NCBI GenBank assembly: GCA_021789565.1
Contig: JAJYJL010000010.1
Location: 1-23,495 of the forward strand
Origin: Acidobacteriota bacterium
GTDB taxonomy: Bacteria; Acidobacteriota; Terriglobia; UBA7540
Reading direction: 5' to 3'
DNA length: 23,495 nucleotides
The position numbers were made by a program, and so were the translations under genes. The notes beneath the pieces are model-generated. The model saw only the letters and a list, made by a program, of their open reading frames with translations. It searched no databases and was not told the origin of the DNA. Below, one piece after another: positions 7,756 to 15,768 of the stretch (the stretch's first letter is position 1; each line of letters starts with the position of its first letter).

Positions 7756-7775
7756 GCCGCCCGTCATCGGGCGGC
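7756..7775. terminator. GC-rich hairpin after hisA, possible terminator
   Basis: GCCGCCCG (7756-7763) and CGGGCGGC (7768-7775) make a perfect 8-bp stem with loop TCAT, 55 nt after the hisA stop. No T-run follows on the + strand, so intrinsic termination is doubtful. It may be a pause or mRNA-stabilising 3' hairpin for the his transcript. Confidence 0.35.
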
Positions 7776-7802
7776 GCCAAACCGGATGACATTTGGAGTG
7801 CT

Positions 7803-9614
7803 ATGCGCTGGGCCAGGGGTTGGATCTTATGCGCGGCTTTTTACTATCCGGTCCTGTGGGTGGCGGTGTCGTGCGCCTGGGCCTTTCCGGGGCTTGTGCG
7901 CAGCACCTTCCTGGGCGAGCACATTGTCGAGCTTCACCCTATGGCCTTTGGCCTGATGCTCTGGAGCGCCCCCTCCAACCCTGCCGCGCACCCCGATACC
8001 GGCCGTGCGTTTTTCGCATTTTCGCCCTCCTGGTGGATTCTGATTCCGCTTGCTGCGGAGGTAGCTTTCGCACTGGTTTGCGCGGGCCGCACCCGGCGCA
8101 TTCTCGGCGGCCTGATGGTCGCCGTGCTGGCGGATGTGGCCCTGGTGCTGCCTTTCTCGCGCTTCCGTGGAACATTCCACGCGAGCACGCTTCTCATCTT
8201 TTCTTCCATCTTCTTCTTCGCCCTGCTCTGCCTTGGCCTGCACTGGATGTCGGCCGCCTGGGCCGGCAGTGGATACTGGCCGCGCCTGGCGGGGTTGTGG
8301 GCGGTTGCCACGCTCCTGCCGCTGGTGCTCTGGTTTTTGTTCCGAATTCTTCAGGCGTCCCGGTTCGGAAATTTCCTCTGGATGCTGGCTCCGGTGGCAG
8401 CCGTTGCGGCAGTGTTGGCAAACCTGCGCTCCCCCGAAAGTTCCGCCGCAGACTCAAAGCCCATAAGCTCGCGCGCAATCCCCTCAGGCATTGCCGCCAC
8501 CGTTTTGCTGGCTGCGGGCGTCACCTGGGGCGGGCCGGCGGTCGTCCATGCATTCCAGCAGCGGCAGCGGCGTGTCAACCAGGCGGCGGTGGCAGGCCTC
8601 CCACCGATTCAGGCTGACGCTCCCTATCCCAGAGTCTTTTTCCAGAAGGGCGTCAGTTTTTCCGCGGAGTTTCCAAACCCCTACGCCAGCGCAGGCGCAC
8701 GGCAGATGCTCCGCGCCCTGCACTCAGACGGTGCGAACGCCGTGGCGCTGGTCCCTTACGGGCGCATGCAGCTCGGCTCGCCTGAGGTGCGCGGATTTGG
8801 CCGGGGCAGTTGGGAAAGCGACGAGGGGCTGCGCGAACTCACGCGCCTCGCCCACGCCATGGGAATGAAGGTGATGCTCAAGCCCGGGATCTGGATTCGA
8901 GGCGGGCACTTTGGCGGCGATATCGAATTTGCTTCCCGGGCCGGCCGCGACAAGTGGTTCGAGCAGTACGGCAGGTTCATCGAGCGCTACGCAAAGCTTG
9001 CCGCCGAAATCCACGTGGACCTGTTTTGCGTGGGCGGCGAGTTCGTCCGCATGTCGCGATACGACGAGCAGTGGCGAAAAATCATCGCCGGCGTTCGCAG
9101 GGTTTATCCCGGCCCCGTGACCTACGCCGCCAACTTTGGCGACGAGTTCGAGAGCATCAGGTTCTGGGACGCGCTCGACGTCATCGGCCTGCAGGAGTAC
9201 TACCCGCTGCCCGATGACCTTTCAACCGCGGCGCTGGTCAAAAAGGTTGGAGCCGTCCAGAAGCGGTTTCACAAACCCGTGATTTTCACCGAGGTCGGGT
9301 TCCCCAGCGTGCCCGGCGGGAATCGCCACCCCTGGCAGGACGGCAAGCCCGGCGACGCCGACCCGCAACTCCAGGCCCGTTGTTATCGCGCGATTTTTCA
9401 GGCCTTCTACAACAAGCCGTGGTTTGAAGGCATGTACTGGTGGAAGGTGGGCTCGAACGGATTTGGAGACCCCGGCGACACTTCGCTCACTCCGAGGGGC
9501 AAGCCGGCCATGCAGGTGGTCAAAAAGTGGTATGAAAGCAGCAACCGGCAGAACGCCGGCTTGAGCAAGGCAACAGCGGAGCCGGCCCCGGCCTCGCCTC
9601 AGGAATCCAGGTAG
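7803..9614 (+). CDS. Membrane-anchored GH113-like glycoside hydrolase
   Basis: A 603-residue two-part protein. Residues 1-250 are hydrophobic, with about eight candidate membrane segments (e.g. 9-30, 76-94, 101-118, 129-147, 161-180, 191-207, 228-248). After a linker, residues 278-580 form a TIM-barrel-like domain starting FFQKGVSFSAEF. FCVGGEFVRMSRYDEQW (Glu413, candidate acid/base) and VIFTEVGFPS (Glu497, candidate nucleophile) are placed as in the GH113 (beta-mannanase) family, followed by the aromatic GMYWWKVGSNGFGDPGD. The family is inferred from these motifs; the substrate is unknown. The catalytic part is probably outside the membrane. ATG at 7803 follows GGAG (7795-7798). The 3' end overlaps the convergent alr by 16 bp. 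Confidence 0.75.
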   Translation: MRWARGWILCAAFYYPVLWVAVSCAWAFPGLVRSTFLGEHIVELHPMAFGLMLWSAPSNPAAHPDTGRAFFAFSPSWWILIPLAAEVAFALVCAGRTRRILGGLMVAVLADVALVLPFSRFRGTFHASTLLIFSSIFFFALLCLGLHWMSAAWAGSGYWPRLAGLWAVATLLPLVLWFLFRILQASRFGNFLWMLAPVAAVAAVLANLRSPESSAADSKPISSRAIPSGIAATVLLAAGVTWGGPAVVHAFQQRQRRVNQAAVAGLPPIQADAPYPRVFFQKGVSFSAEFPNPYASAGARQMLRALHSDGANAVALVPYGRMQLGSPEVRGFGRGSWESDEGLRELTRLAHAMGMKVMLKPGIWIRGGHFGGDIEFASRAGRDKWFEQYGRFIERYAKLAAEIHVDLFCVGGEFVRMSRYDEQWRKIIAGVRRVYPGPVTYAANFGDEFESIRFWDALDVIGLQEYYPLPDDLSTAALVKKVGAVQKRFHKPVIFTEVGFPSVPGGNRHPWQDGKPGDADPQLQARCYRAIFQAFYNKPWFEGMYWWKVGSNGFGDPGDTSLTPRGKPAMQVVKKWYESSNRQNAGLSKATAEPAPASPQESR

Positions 9615-10753
9615 ATTCGCGGCACGCGCTTGCCGATCGAGCAGAGGACTTCATAGGGGACCGTGCCCACCGTTTCGGCGATGTCAAGCGCCGTCACCGA
9701 GCAATGGTCTGTCTGTCCCAGCAGGATGATTTCATCGCCGATATCCACGCCCGGAACGTCCGTCACGTCCAGCAGCGTCAGGTCCATGCTGATGTTGCCC
9801 ACGATGCGGGCGACGCGCCCGCGCACCAGCGCCCGCCCGCGGTTGGAAAGCGCGCGGTTCAGCCCATCGGCATAGCCCACGGGCACGGTGGCGATGCGCG
9901 ACCGGCGGCGCGTGTGGAAAGCCGCGCCATAGCCGAGCGGGGTCCCGCTGGGAACGTCTTTCAGGTAAACCACTCGAGACTTCAGCGTCAGGATAGGCTC
10001 AACCCGCGGCGGCCCGGGGGCTTCCCGGCTGGGCTGCGGCAACAGCGGGAGGCAGTAGCCATAGAGCAGCGCGCCGATGCGAACCAGGTTTTCAGGAAAG
10101 GGCCAGCCCGCCACCAGCGCGGCGCTGTTGCTCACGTGGATCCATTCCGGCTCAATGCCCAGCCCGCGCACCTGGCTGAGCGCTTTTTCAAAGCCGGCCG
10201 CCTGGTCTTCTGTCTGTGACGCCACCAGGTCTTCGGCGGAGGCCAGGTGGGTGAACAGGCCTTTCATTTCCAGGCCCGGAAGCTCGCGGTAGTGCTCGAC
10301 AAATGCTTTCAGCCGGTCGGGCGGCAAGCCCAGACGGCCCATGCCGGTGTCCACCTTCAGGTGGAACTGGATGGGCTTGCCCAGGTGGCGGGCGCATTCG
10401 GAATAGGTATCGAGGCGCGCCGTGGAGGAAAGAGAGGGCGTCAGTCCATATTCAATCAGGTGGGCGGGGTCGCTCATGTAAAGCCCGCCCAGCAGCAGGA
10501 TCGGCTGCTCCACGCCGGCGGCGCGCAGTTCCAGGCCTTCCTCCACCGTCGCCACGCCAAACCAGTCAGCTCCGGCTTCCGCCAGCGTTTGGGCAACGGT
10601 AACGGCGCCATGCCCGTAGGCATCCGCTTTCACCACGGCCATCACCCGGCGGGGGCTTGCCATCCGGCGCACGTACTCAAAGTTGCGGCGCAGCCCGGGC
10701 AGAGAAATTTCCGCCCAGGTTGGCCGCAACAGATTTTGGGTGTTTGCTTTCAC
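9599..10753 (-). CDS. alr: Alanine racemase
   Basis: Alr is the PLP enzyme that interconverts L- and D-alanine for peptidoglycan. The 384-residue protein has the PLP lysine Lys42 in AVVKADAYGHG, HLKVDTGMGRLG (131-142), VSNSAAL (207-213), catalytic Tyr275 in PLGYGAAFHTRR, GYADGLNRALSNRG (293-306), GNISMDLTLLDVTD and a normal C-terminus (RVPRIYL). The start is a GTG at 10753 (V/M-KANTQN). No strong Shine-Dalgarno is visible, only GGAG about 17 nt upstream, so the exact start is uncertain by a few residues. It is the last gene of the - strand block and ends tail-to-tail inside the glycosidase gene. Confidence 0.96.
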   Translation of the reverse strand: MKANTQNLLRPTWAEISLPGLRRNFEYVRRMASPRRVMAVVKADAYGHGAVTVAQTLAEAGADWFGVATVEEGLELRAAGVEQPILLLGGLYMSDPAHLIEYGLTPSLSSTARLDTYSECARHLGKPIQFHLKVDTGMGRLGLPPDRLKAFVEHYRELPGLEMKGLFTHLASAEDLVASQTEDQAAGFEKALSQVRGLGIEPEWIHVSNSAALVAGWPFPENLVRIGALLYGYCLPLLPQPSREAPGPPRVEPILTLKSRVVYLKDVPSGTPLGYGAAFHTRRRSRIATVPVGYADGLNRALSNRGRALVRGRVARIVGNISMDLTLLDVTDVPGVDIGDEIILLGQTDHCSVTALDIAETVGTVPYEVLCSIGKRVPRIYLDS

Positions 10754-10864
10754 TCGAATTTATACTGCTCCGTCAGTACGAAAGGTCGGAACTTCATCAG
10801 GTTCAGGCAGGGCACCGTTCCACCGGTTCTTCCGAGTCCATTGCAGTCGGTGTAAGGGAGGAAA

Positions 10865-11377
10865 TCATATCCCGAGCATACTGCCGATTTTTTTCCTTGC
10901 AGGCGCTTCTTTCTCTGGCCCCTGGGCATGGCGGTCAGCCGCGACGTAGAGGCAATCTTCCGCGTCGTGCTTCCCCGTGCACTGAAAGCAGAGGGTTGTT
11001 TTGTGCTTCCTGCAATACAGCATGGCACGGGGCCGCTTGCAATCGTCGCAGATAATATCTGTCGGAGGATTGTCCCAGACGCCTCTTGAAGACGACTCCG
11101 GGGCAGTCGCTGAGCCCATGTTCTTGAATGAGTCAGCCAGCACCTCGAAGGTAATCGCCGCCTGGGTTCGGGCGCTACGGCTCCCCGCCCAGAGCATTCC
11201 TGCAATCATCAACCAGGCCAGAAACAACCCAACGGTCAAAGCCGACCAGGCCACCAGAACCGGCAGCATCTGCGGCCGCGTGAAGAAGCCGTGCCAGACG
11301 GCTATACTCACGCCGAACACGACGGCGGAAAGGGCCGAAACCACGCCTATCAATCGCAACCACCACGGATTCTTCAT
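10865..11377 (-). CDS. Membrane protein with B-box-like zinc-binding domain
   Basis: A 170-residue protein with two membrane helices (about 8-28 and 38-64) and a cytosolic C-terminal part. Residues 110-142 place Cys110, Cys113, Cys122, His125, Cys130, Cys133, His137 and Cys142 in the order C-x2-C-x8-C-x2-H-x4-C-x2-C-x3-H-x4-C, the eight-ligand pattern of B-box type zinc fingers that bind two zinc ions. The last 20 residues are Lys/Glu-rich. ATG at 11377 is chosen over a longer start at 11422 because AGGAGAACG directly precedes it. It lies between dnaB and alr in the same direction. Function is not known; B-box domains usually mediate protein contacts. Confidence 0.8.
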   Translation of the reverse strand: MKNPWWLRLIGVVSALSAVVFGVSIAVWHGFFTRPQMLPVLVAWSALTVGLFLAWLMIAGMLWAGSRSARTQAAITFEVLADSFKNMGSATAPESSSRGVWDNPPTDIICDDCKRPRAMLYCRKHKTTLCFQCTGKHDAEDCLYVAADRHAQGPEKEAPARKKIGSMLGI

Positions 11378-11443
11378 CGTTCTCCTTTCGTTTCCAAGGA
11401 GTTTACCGCAATGATGATGCAAGAGCGAAGCGCCAACATAAGG

Positions 11444-12811
11444 TTAATAGGGCTCAACTTCCCGGTCAGCCGCCATGTTTTCAAAACGCACGTACGACTT
11501 CATGAATACGATGGGAATTTCTCCTGTAGGTCCGTTGCGCTGTTTTCCGATAATAAGCCTGGTCTCTTCTCCGCCGTAACCGTCCTCGCCTTCTTCGCTC
11601 GAATGCCGTTCGCGGAAGATAAAGATCACCACGTCGGCGTCCTGCTCGATGGAGCCCGATTCGCGCAAGTCTGACAGCATGGGTTTCTGGCCCGGGCGCT
11701 GTTCGGGAGCGCGGCTCAACTGGGAAAGGGCCAGGACGGGCACATTCAGTTCCTTGGCAATGCTCTTCAATCCCCGGGAGATATAGCTGACTTCCTGGGT
11801 GCGGTTTTCGTATCGTCCATGGCCGGTGGCAAGCTGAAGATAATCAACGATCAGCAGATCCAGGCCTTTTTCGGCCTTCAGCCTCCGCGCCTTGGCGCGA
11901 ATCTGCATGATGCTGAGCGCCGGAGTATCCTCAATGTAAAGCGGGGCTTCGGCCAGGCGGCCCAGCGCCTGGGTCATCTTGGGCCAGTCCTCCCGGGTGG
12001 TAAAACCTGACCGGAGTTTATGGCTGTCAATGCGCGCCTCTGAACAGAGCAGGCGGAGTGCCAGCGACTCCTTGCTCATTTCCAGCGAGAAGATGCCCAC
12101 TTTCTTCGCGCAATTGACGCAGGCATGGGCGGCAATATTCAAACACAGCGCCGTCTTCCCCAGCGAGGGCCGCGCGGCAAGTATGATCAGCTCGCCGGGC
12201 TGGAATCCCGATGTCATATTGTCCAGCTGGATAAACCCGGTTTCGATCCCCGTGACCCGGTTGCCGCGGTCCAGCAGCTTGTCCAGGTCGCCAAAACTGG
12301 TTTTAACAATCTCCTGAATGCCGAGGAAACCCGACTGCGTTCTTTTCTCGGCGATTTCAAAAATCTGCCCCTGGGCCAGATCGATTAATGTTTCGGGATC
12401 ATCGACGCCTTCAAAGCACCGGGCGATGACGTTGTTGGAGGCGGTGATCAGCCGCCGGACCAGAGATTTTTCCTTAATGATTCGCGAGTATTCGTCAATG
12501 CTCGCAGTAACCCCGATGGGAATGCCGTCCGTCAGCGCCGCGAGGTATCCCGCTCCGCCCACTTTTTCCAGCAGCCCTTCGCGCGAAAGGTCCTCGGAAA
12601 GAGTTACCAGGTCAATGGTGCGGTTTTTCTCGGAAAGCAGCATCATCTTTTCAAAGATGGTGCGATGCCCGTCTGAAAAGAAATCGTTCCTGTCGATGAT
12701 TTCCAGGACCTGGTTCAGCACGCCGTTGTCCAGCAGGATGGAGCCCAGCAACGCGCGTTCTGCCTCAAGATTGTGGGGAAAGGCTTTCTCGCTGACGGTA
12801 GTGCTTGCCAT
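11444..12811 (-). CDS. dnaB: Replicative DNA helicase
   Basis: DnaB is the hexameric ring helicase of the replication fork. The 455-residue protein has the N-terminal helical domain from NLEAERALLGSILLD (14-28) and a RecA-like motor with Walker A ARPSLGKTALCLN (213-225), Walker B LLIVDYLQL, then LSQLSRAPEQRPGQKPML and the arginine-finger region. It ends with a short VRFENMAADREVEPY tail. No intein interrupts the motor. ATG at 12811 is taken; an in-frame TTG at 12826 would add five residues. A TATAAT -10 box sits just upstream, so dnaB may have its own promoter as well as readthrough from rplI, a linkage common in bacteria (rpsF-rpsR-rplI-dnaB). Confidence 0.97.
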   Translation of the reverse strand: MASTTVSEKAFPHNLEAERALLGSILLDNGVLNQVLEIIDRNDFFSDGHRTIFEKMMLLSEKNRTIDLVTLSEDLSREGLLEKVGGAGYLAALTDGIPIGVTASIDEYSRIIKEKSLVRRLITASNNVIARCFEGVDDPETLIDLAQGQIFEIAEKRTQSGFLGIQEIVKTSFGDLDKLLDRGNRVTGIETGFIQLDNMTSGFQPGELIILAARPSLGKTALCLNIAAHACVNCAKKVGIFSLEMSKESLALRLLCSEARIDSHKLRSGFTTREDWPKMTQALGRLAEAPLYIEDTPALSIMQIRAKARRLKAEKGLDLLIVDYLQLATGHGRYENRTQEVSYISRGLKSIAKELNVPVLALSQLSRAPEQRPGQKPMLSDLRESGSIEQDADVVIFIFRERHSSEEGEDGYGGEETRLIIGKQRNGPTGEIPIVFMKSYVRFENMAADREVEPY

Positions 12812-12843
12812 GGAGATCGGATCCAAAGAGGTTGAATGAGCCG

Positions 12844-12849
12844 ATTATA
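12844..12849 (-). promoter_or_regulatory. Candidate dnaB -10 box
   Basis: The - strand reads TATAAT here, exact to consensus and preceded by TGA-like bases. Seventeen nt further upstream is only a T-rich stretch (TTTTTG), a poor -35. A start near 12837 would give a 5' leader of about 26 nt before the ATG at 12811. Confidence 0.45.
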
Positions 12850-12962
12850 TCAGCGCGGGGAAAAAACAAAAACACTCTCGTTGCAACCCCGGCCATCCGC
12901 CGGACAATTCCGCCCTGCCGGGACGGCAAAGTGGCTGGCAATGACCAGGATTTCGAAGCGGT

Positions 12963-13544
12963 CTATTCGTCTTCGCCTTCAGCTTTGACTTCATCTTCAG
13001 CGCCAGCTTCGCCCTGCGCTTCGACTTCGCCTGCGGCAGCCGCTTCGGCCTTGGCTTCCGGCGCGGCCGGGGCTTCCGGTTGCGGGGCGGGCTCGGGTTC
13101 GCCTTCCGCCTCAACCTTGACCTTCACAGTGATGGTCACATCGCGGTGCAGCCTGACCGGCACGTCAAACTCGCCCACAGACTTCAGAGGGCTGCTCAAC
13201 TGGATCTTGCGGCGGCTGATCTTGTAGCCCTGGGCCGCCAGGCCTTCCTCAATATCCATGCTGGTGACAGAACCGAAAAGCTGCCCTTTTTCACCGGAGC
13301 GGCGGGTAGCCACAACCGTAATGCCTTCCATCAACTGGCCGAGATCTTCGGCGTCGCCCCGCTCCTTGGCTTCCAGCTTCAGGAAGCGCACCCGCTGCTG
13401 CTCAACCCACTTGCGGTTCTGCGGGGTCGCGGCGACCGCCATCTTTTTGGGCAGCAGATAATTCCGGCCGTAGCCGTTTGCGACCTTGACAATCTGCCCG
13501 CGCGAACCGAGCGTATCAATATTCTCAAGAAGAATAACTTCCAT
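12963..13544 (-). CDS. rplI: Ribosomal protein bL9 with long acidic tail
   Basis: bL9 binds 23S rRNA near the base of the L1 stalk. Residues 1-144 are a complete L9: MEVILLENIDTLG, the N-domain signature VKVANGYGRNYLLPKKMA (19-36), a long connecting helix and the C-domain ending VTITVKVKV. An Ala/Glu/Pro-rich acidic tail of about 49 residues follows (145-193: EAEGEPEPAPQPEAPAAPEA and on) with no family counterpart; usual length is about 148. GAGAGG upstream of the ATG is the RBS. It lies between rpsR and dnaB in the classic order. Confidence 0.96.
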   Translation of the reverse strand: MEVILLENIDTLGSRGQIVKVANGYGRNYLLPKKMAVAATPQNRKWVEQQRVRFLKLEAKERGDAEDLGQLMEGITVVATRRSGEKGQLFGSVTSMDIEEGLAAQGYKISRRKIQLSSPLKSVGEFDVPVRLHRDVTITVKVKVEAEGEPEPAPQPEAPAAPEAKAEAAAAGEVEAQGEAGAEDEVKAEGEDE

Positions 13545-13628
13545 ATCGTGCCTCTCTCATCACCAGTTTTTCACCGCCGGCCCTTCCTGCCAGCCTTCCG
13601 GTCCCGCCTTCCGTCACCGCAAATAAAG

Positions 13629-13943
13629 CTAGGCCTCCGCCGCAAAAGGAAGGAGGGCGATGTTGCGGGCCTGCTTGATGGCCCGGGTCAGGGCCCGCTG
13701 GTGCGGCGCGCAGGTCCCCGTCAGTCGCCGGGGCAGGATCTTCCCCCTCTCCGCCACGAACGGCGCGATCAGCCTGAGGTCCTTGTAGTCGATAAAGTCG
13801 ATCTTCTCCACACAGAACTTGCACACCTTGCGCCGGCGGAAGAATTGCCGGCGGCCACCCGGCCGCCTTGAACCACCGCCGCCGCCACTGCTGCTGCTGC
13901 CGCTGCCCCCGCTGCTGCTTGACCTCGATCGATCATATGGCAT
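13629..13943 (-). CDS. rpsR: Ribosomal protein bS18 with Ser/Gly-rich N-terminus
   Basis: bS18 pairs with bS6 on the platform of the small subunit. The core (about 37-104) is typical: [19 protein letters not shown], then the [18 protein letters not shown] signature and [13 protein letters not shown]. Residues 5-29 are an almost pure Ser/Gly/Arg run, not part of the standard fold. ATG at 13943 (MPYDRSRS) is chosen because AAGGGAGAAACCGTT directly precedes it; a longer in-frame start at 14072 would lie inside rpsF and reads as low-complexity basic sequence. The distance to rpsF is 13 nt. Confidence 0.95.
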   Translation of the reverse strand: MPYDRSRSSSSGGSGSSSSGGGGGSRRPGGRRQFFRRRKVCKFCVEKIDFIDYKDLRLIAPFVAERGKILPRRLTGTCAPHQRALTRAIKQARNIALLPFAAEA

Positions 13944-13956
13944 AACGGTTTCTCCC

Positions 13957-14349
13957 TTAACTCTGAGTTGCCGTTTCTGTTGCGGGCTGGGGCTCGGAAG
14001 GCGGCGGCGCGACCGGGGCCTGCTGCCTGGCGGCGGCTTTGGCTTGTGCCGCGGCCTTTTTGCGTTCGTCAACCCGCACCGCCAGATACTTGATCACCGT
14101 GTCGGTCACCTTGAGCCGCCGCTCGAACTCCCGCACGGTGTCCCCGTTTCCTTCAAAGGTAAAGAGGATATAGAGACCCTCGCGGTGCTTCTTCACACGG
14201 TAAGCCAGCCGGCGCCGCCCCATCTTGTCGACCTTTTCCATCTTTCCGCCAGCGCCTGAAACCACCGACTCCATCTGGGCGTTCAGCTTATCGATTTCCT
14301 CCTCGGGAACGTCCGTCCGAGCGATGAACATCATTTCATATTTCGCCAT
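13957..14349 (-). CDS. rpsF: Ribosomal protein bS6
   Basis: bS6 is the partner of bS18 in the 30S platform. Residues 1-98 are the standard ferredoxin-like fold: [14 protein letters not shown], the [21 protein letters not shown] strand-helix region (split at about 45-65) and [15 protein letters not shown]-terminal tail of about 32 residues (99-130) is Ala/Gln/Pro-rich, ending ATETATQS. Such tails vary in the family (E. coli S6 is glutamylated there), so this is likely disordered. It is 6 nt downstream of pth. Confidence 0.96.
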   Translation of the reverse strand: MAKYEMMFIARTDVPEEEIDKLNAQMESVVSGAGGKMEKVDKMGRRRLAYRVKKHREGLYILFTFEGNGDTVREFERRLKVTDTVIKYLAVRVDERKKAAAQAKAAARQQAPVAPPPSEPQPATETATQS

Positions 14350-14355
14350 AACTCC

Positions 14356-14937
14356 TCACAACTCCTCTGCTGGAACCTTTCGATTGAAAAGGTTCATTGC
14401 TTTGTCGACGCCTTCCTTCAGGATGACTCGGACAGCCTCGACGGACTGATCGAGCATCCCTGCTACCGCTTCCTGGTCCCTCTCACCCAAAGGAGTCAGA
14501 ACGTAAGAGATCAGGTCTTTCACCGGCCTCTCCGGTCCCACTCCCATCCGGACCCGCGTGAAGACATCCGTCTCCAGGGCGCCGATCACGGATTTCAGTC
14601 CATTGTGGCCGCCCGCGCTTCCCTTGCGGCGAATTCGCAGCGAGCCCAGAGGAAGATCGATATCGTCCACGAGGACGATCAGGTCATCCAGGGGCACGTC
14701 CAAGTTCTGCAACAAGCCGGAAACGGAAATCCCGCTCAGGTTCATAAACGTCTGAGGCTTGGCCAGAACCACCTTCTCGCCGTGAAACCTGCCCGTGGCC
14801 ACCCTTGCCCGGGCTTCGCGGCGCGAAAACTCCGCCCTGCATACTTCCGCCAGGCGGTCAACCGCCATAAACCCCAGGTTGTGGGGGGTCAGGTGATACT
14901 CAACCCCGGGGTTCCCCAGACCCACAATCAGTTTCAC
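14356..14937 (-). CDS. pth: Peptidyl-tRNA hydrolase
   Basis: Pth releases peptides from prematurely dropped peptidyl-tRNAs. The 193-residue protein has KLIVGLGNPGVEY (2-14), catalytic His19 in TPHNLGF, PQTFMNLSG (61-69, Asn66), the Asp of VDDIDLPLG (about 90-98) and RRKGSAGGHNGLKS (103-116), all family hallmarks at the usual length. Start ATG at 14937 is at the conserved first strand. It sits between rplY and rpsF, a common rplY-pth pairing, and is probably co-transcribed with both. Confidence 0.97.
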   Translation of the reverse strand: MKLIVGLGNPGVEYHLTPHNLGFMAVDRLAEVCRAEFSRREARARVATGRFHGEKVVLAKPQTFMNLSGISVSGLLQNLDVPLDDLIVLVDDIDLPLGSLRIRRKGSAGGHNGLKSVIGALETDVFTRVRMGVGPERPVKDLISYVLTPLGERDQEAVAGMLDQSVEAVRVILKEGVDKAMNLFNRKVPAEEL

Positions 14938-14988
14938 CCCGCTTTTCCCAATCCCTTCCGTGCCGGCGCACCTCCGCCATAACCGGGC

Positions 14989-15711
14989 TTATCTCTTTTC
15001 CTTCTTGCCTTCCGGCTTGGCGGCTTCTTTCTTCTCTTCCTTGCCTTCCTCGGCGCCTTCTTCCTCGGTCTTGCGCTTGCGGATTAACTCGGGCTCGGCA
15101 GCACCTTCCGCCTCGGGCGCAACCACTTCCTCCGCAGGCGCGGGCTCGGCCTTCGGCGCCACGACGTGGGCAACCACCCGCGCGGGTTCGGCCAGCACTT
15201 TCACGCCCTCTGCCACCGGCAGGTCGGAAACCCGAAGCTGGCGGCCGATTACCAGGCTGGACACGTCCACCGTGATGTGCTCCGGGATATCGTCCGGAAG
15301 ACACTCCACTTCAACTTCGCGCAGGATAAACTCGAACACGCCGCCCTGGATCTTCACGCCCTCCGGTTCGCCGGTCACCCGGACCGGGATGCGGACCTTC
15401 AACTTTTCGTCGCGGGCAATCCGGACCATGTCCACGTGCAGCAGGCCGCCGTGGATGGGTTCCCACTGCCATTCGCGCAGCATCACTCGCGCAGGAGCCT
15501 TTTCGGGAATCTGCAGAGTGAAGATGGCGTTGTGGCCGGCCTCAGAACGCAGAATGCGGATGATCGCCTTGGGATCAACGGCCAGCGAAACGACCGGGCC
15601 TCCGCCACCGTATACCACCCCGGGAATGCGGCCCGCGTACCGCAGGCGTCGCGCGGCGTTCTTTCCGAACGTTTCGCGCGCCTCAGCTTCAACATTGAAC
15701 ATTTCAGCCAT
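14989..15711 (-). CDS. rplY: Ribosomal protein bL25, CTC/TL5 long form
   Basis: bL25 binds 5S rRNA. The 240-residue protein has the N-terminal L25 domain with GKNAARRLRYAGRIPGVVYG (about 15-34), then the C-terminal TL5/CTC domain with DVSSLVIGRQLRVSDLPVAEGVKV (split at about 150-175), giving the long stress-type (CTC) architecture. After about residue 185 a tail begins with APKAEPAPAEEVVAPEA and ends in Lys/Glu repeats (KEEKKEAAKPEGKKEKR). GAGG lies about 12 nt before the ATG. It follows prs in the same direction with a gap of about 57 nt. Confidence 0.95.
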   Translation of the reverse strand: MAEMFNVEAEARETFGKNAARRLRYAGRIPGVVYGGGGPVVSLAVDPKAIIRILRSEAGHNAIFTLQIPEKAPARVMLREWQWEPIHGGLLHVDMVRIARDEKLKVRIPVRVTGEPEGVKIQGGVFEFILREVEVECLPDDIPEHITVDVSSLVIGRQLRVSDLPVAEGVKVLAEPARVVAHVVAPKAEPAPAEEVVAPEAEGAAEPELIRKRKTEEEGAEEGKEEKKEAAKPEGKKEKR

Positions 15712-15768
15712 AGTTATTTACACCTCGAAAAATCTTAAAAGTCAGACGCCAACCCGCCGGTCGGGAAC

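Noticed and set aside
10754..10864. Possible riboswitch or small SRP RNA before alr
   Set aside because: Some short pairings exist (GGAAC/GTTCC), but no conserved core of TPP, cobalamin or SRP RNA could be matched.
13944..14072. Longer S18 with a basic N-terminal extension
   Set aside because: The extension is the rpsF 3' end read in another frame; a strong RBS precedes ATG 13943.
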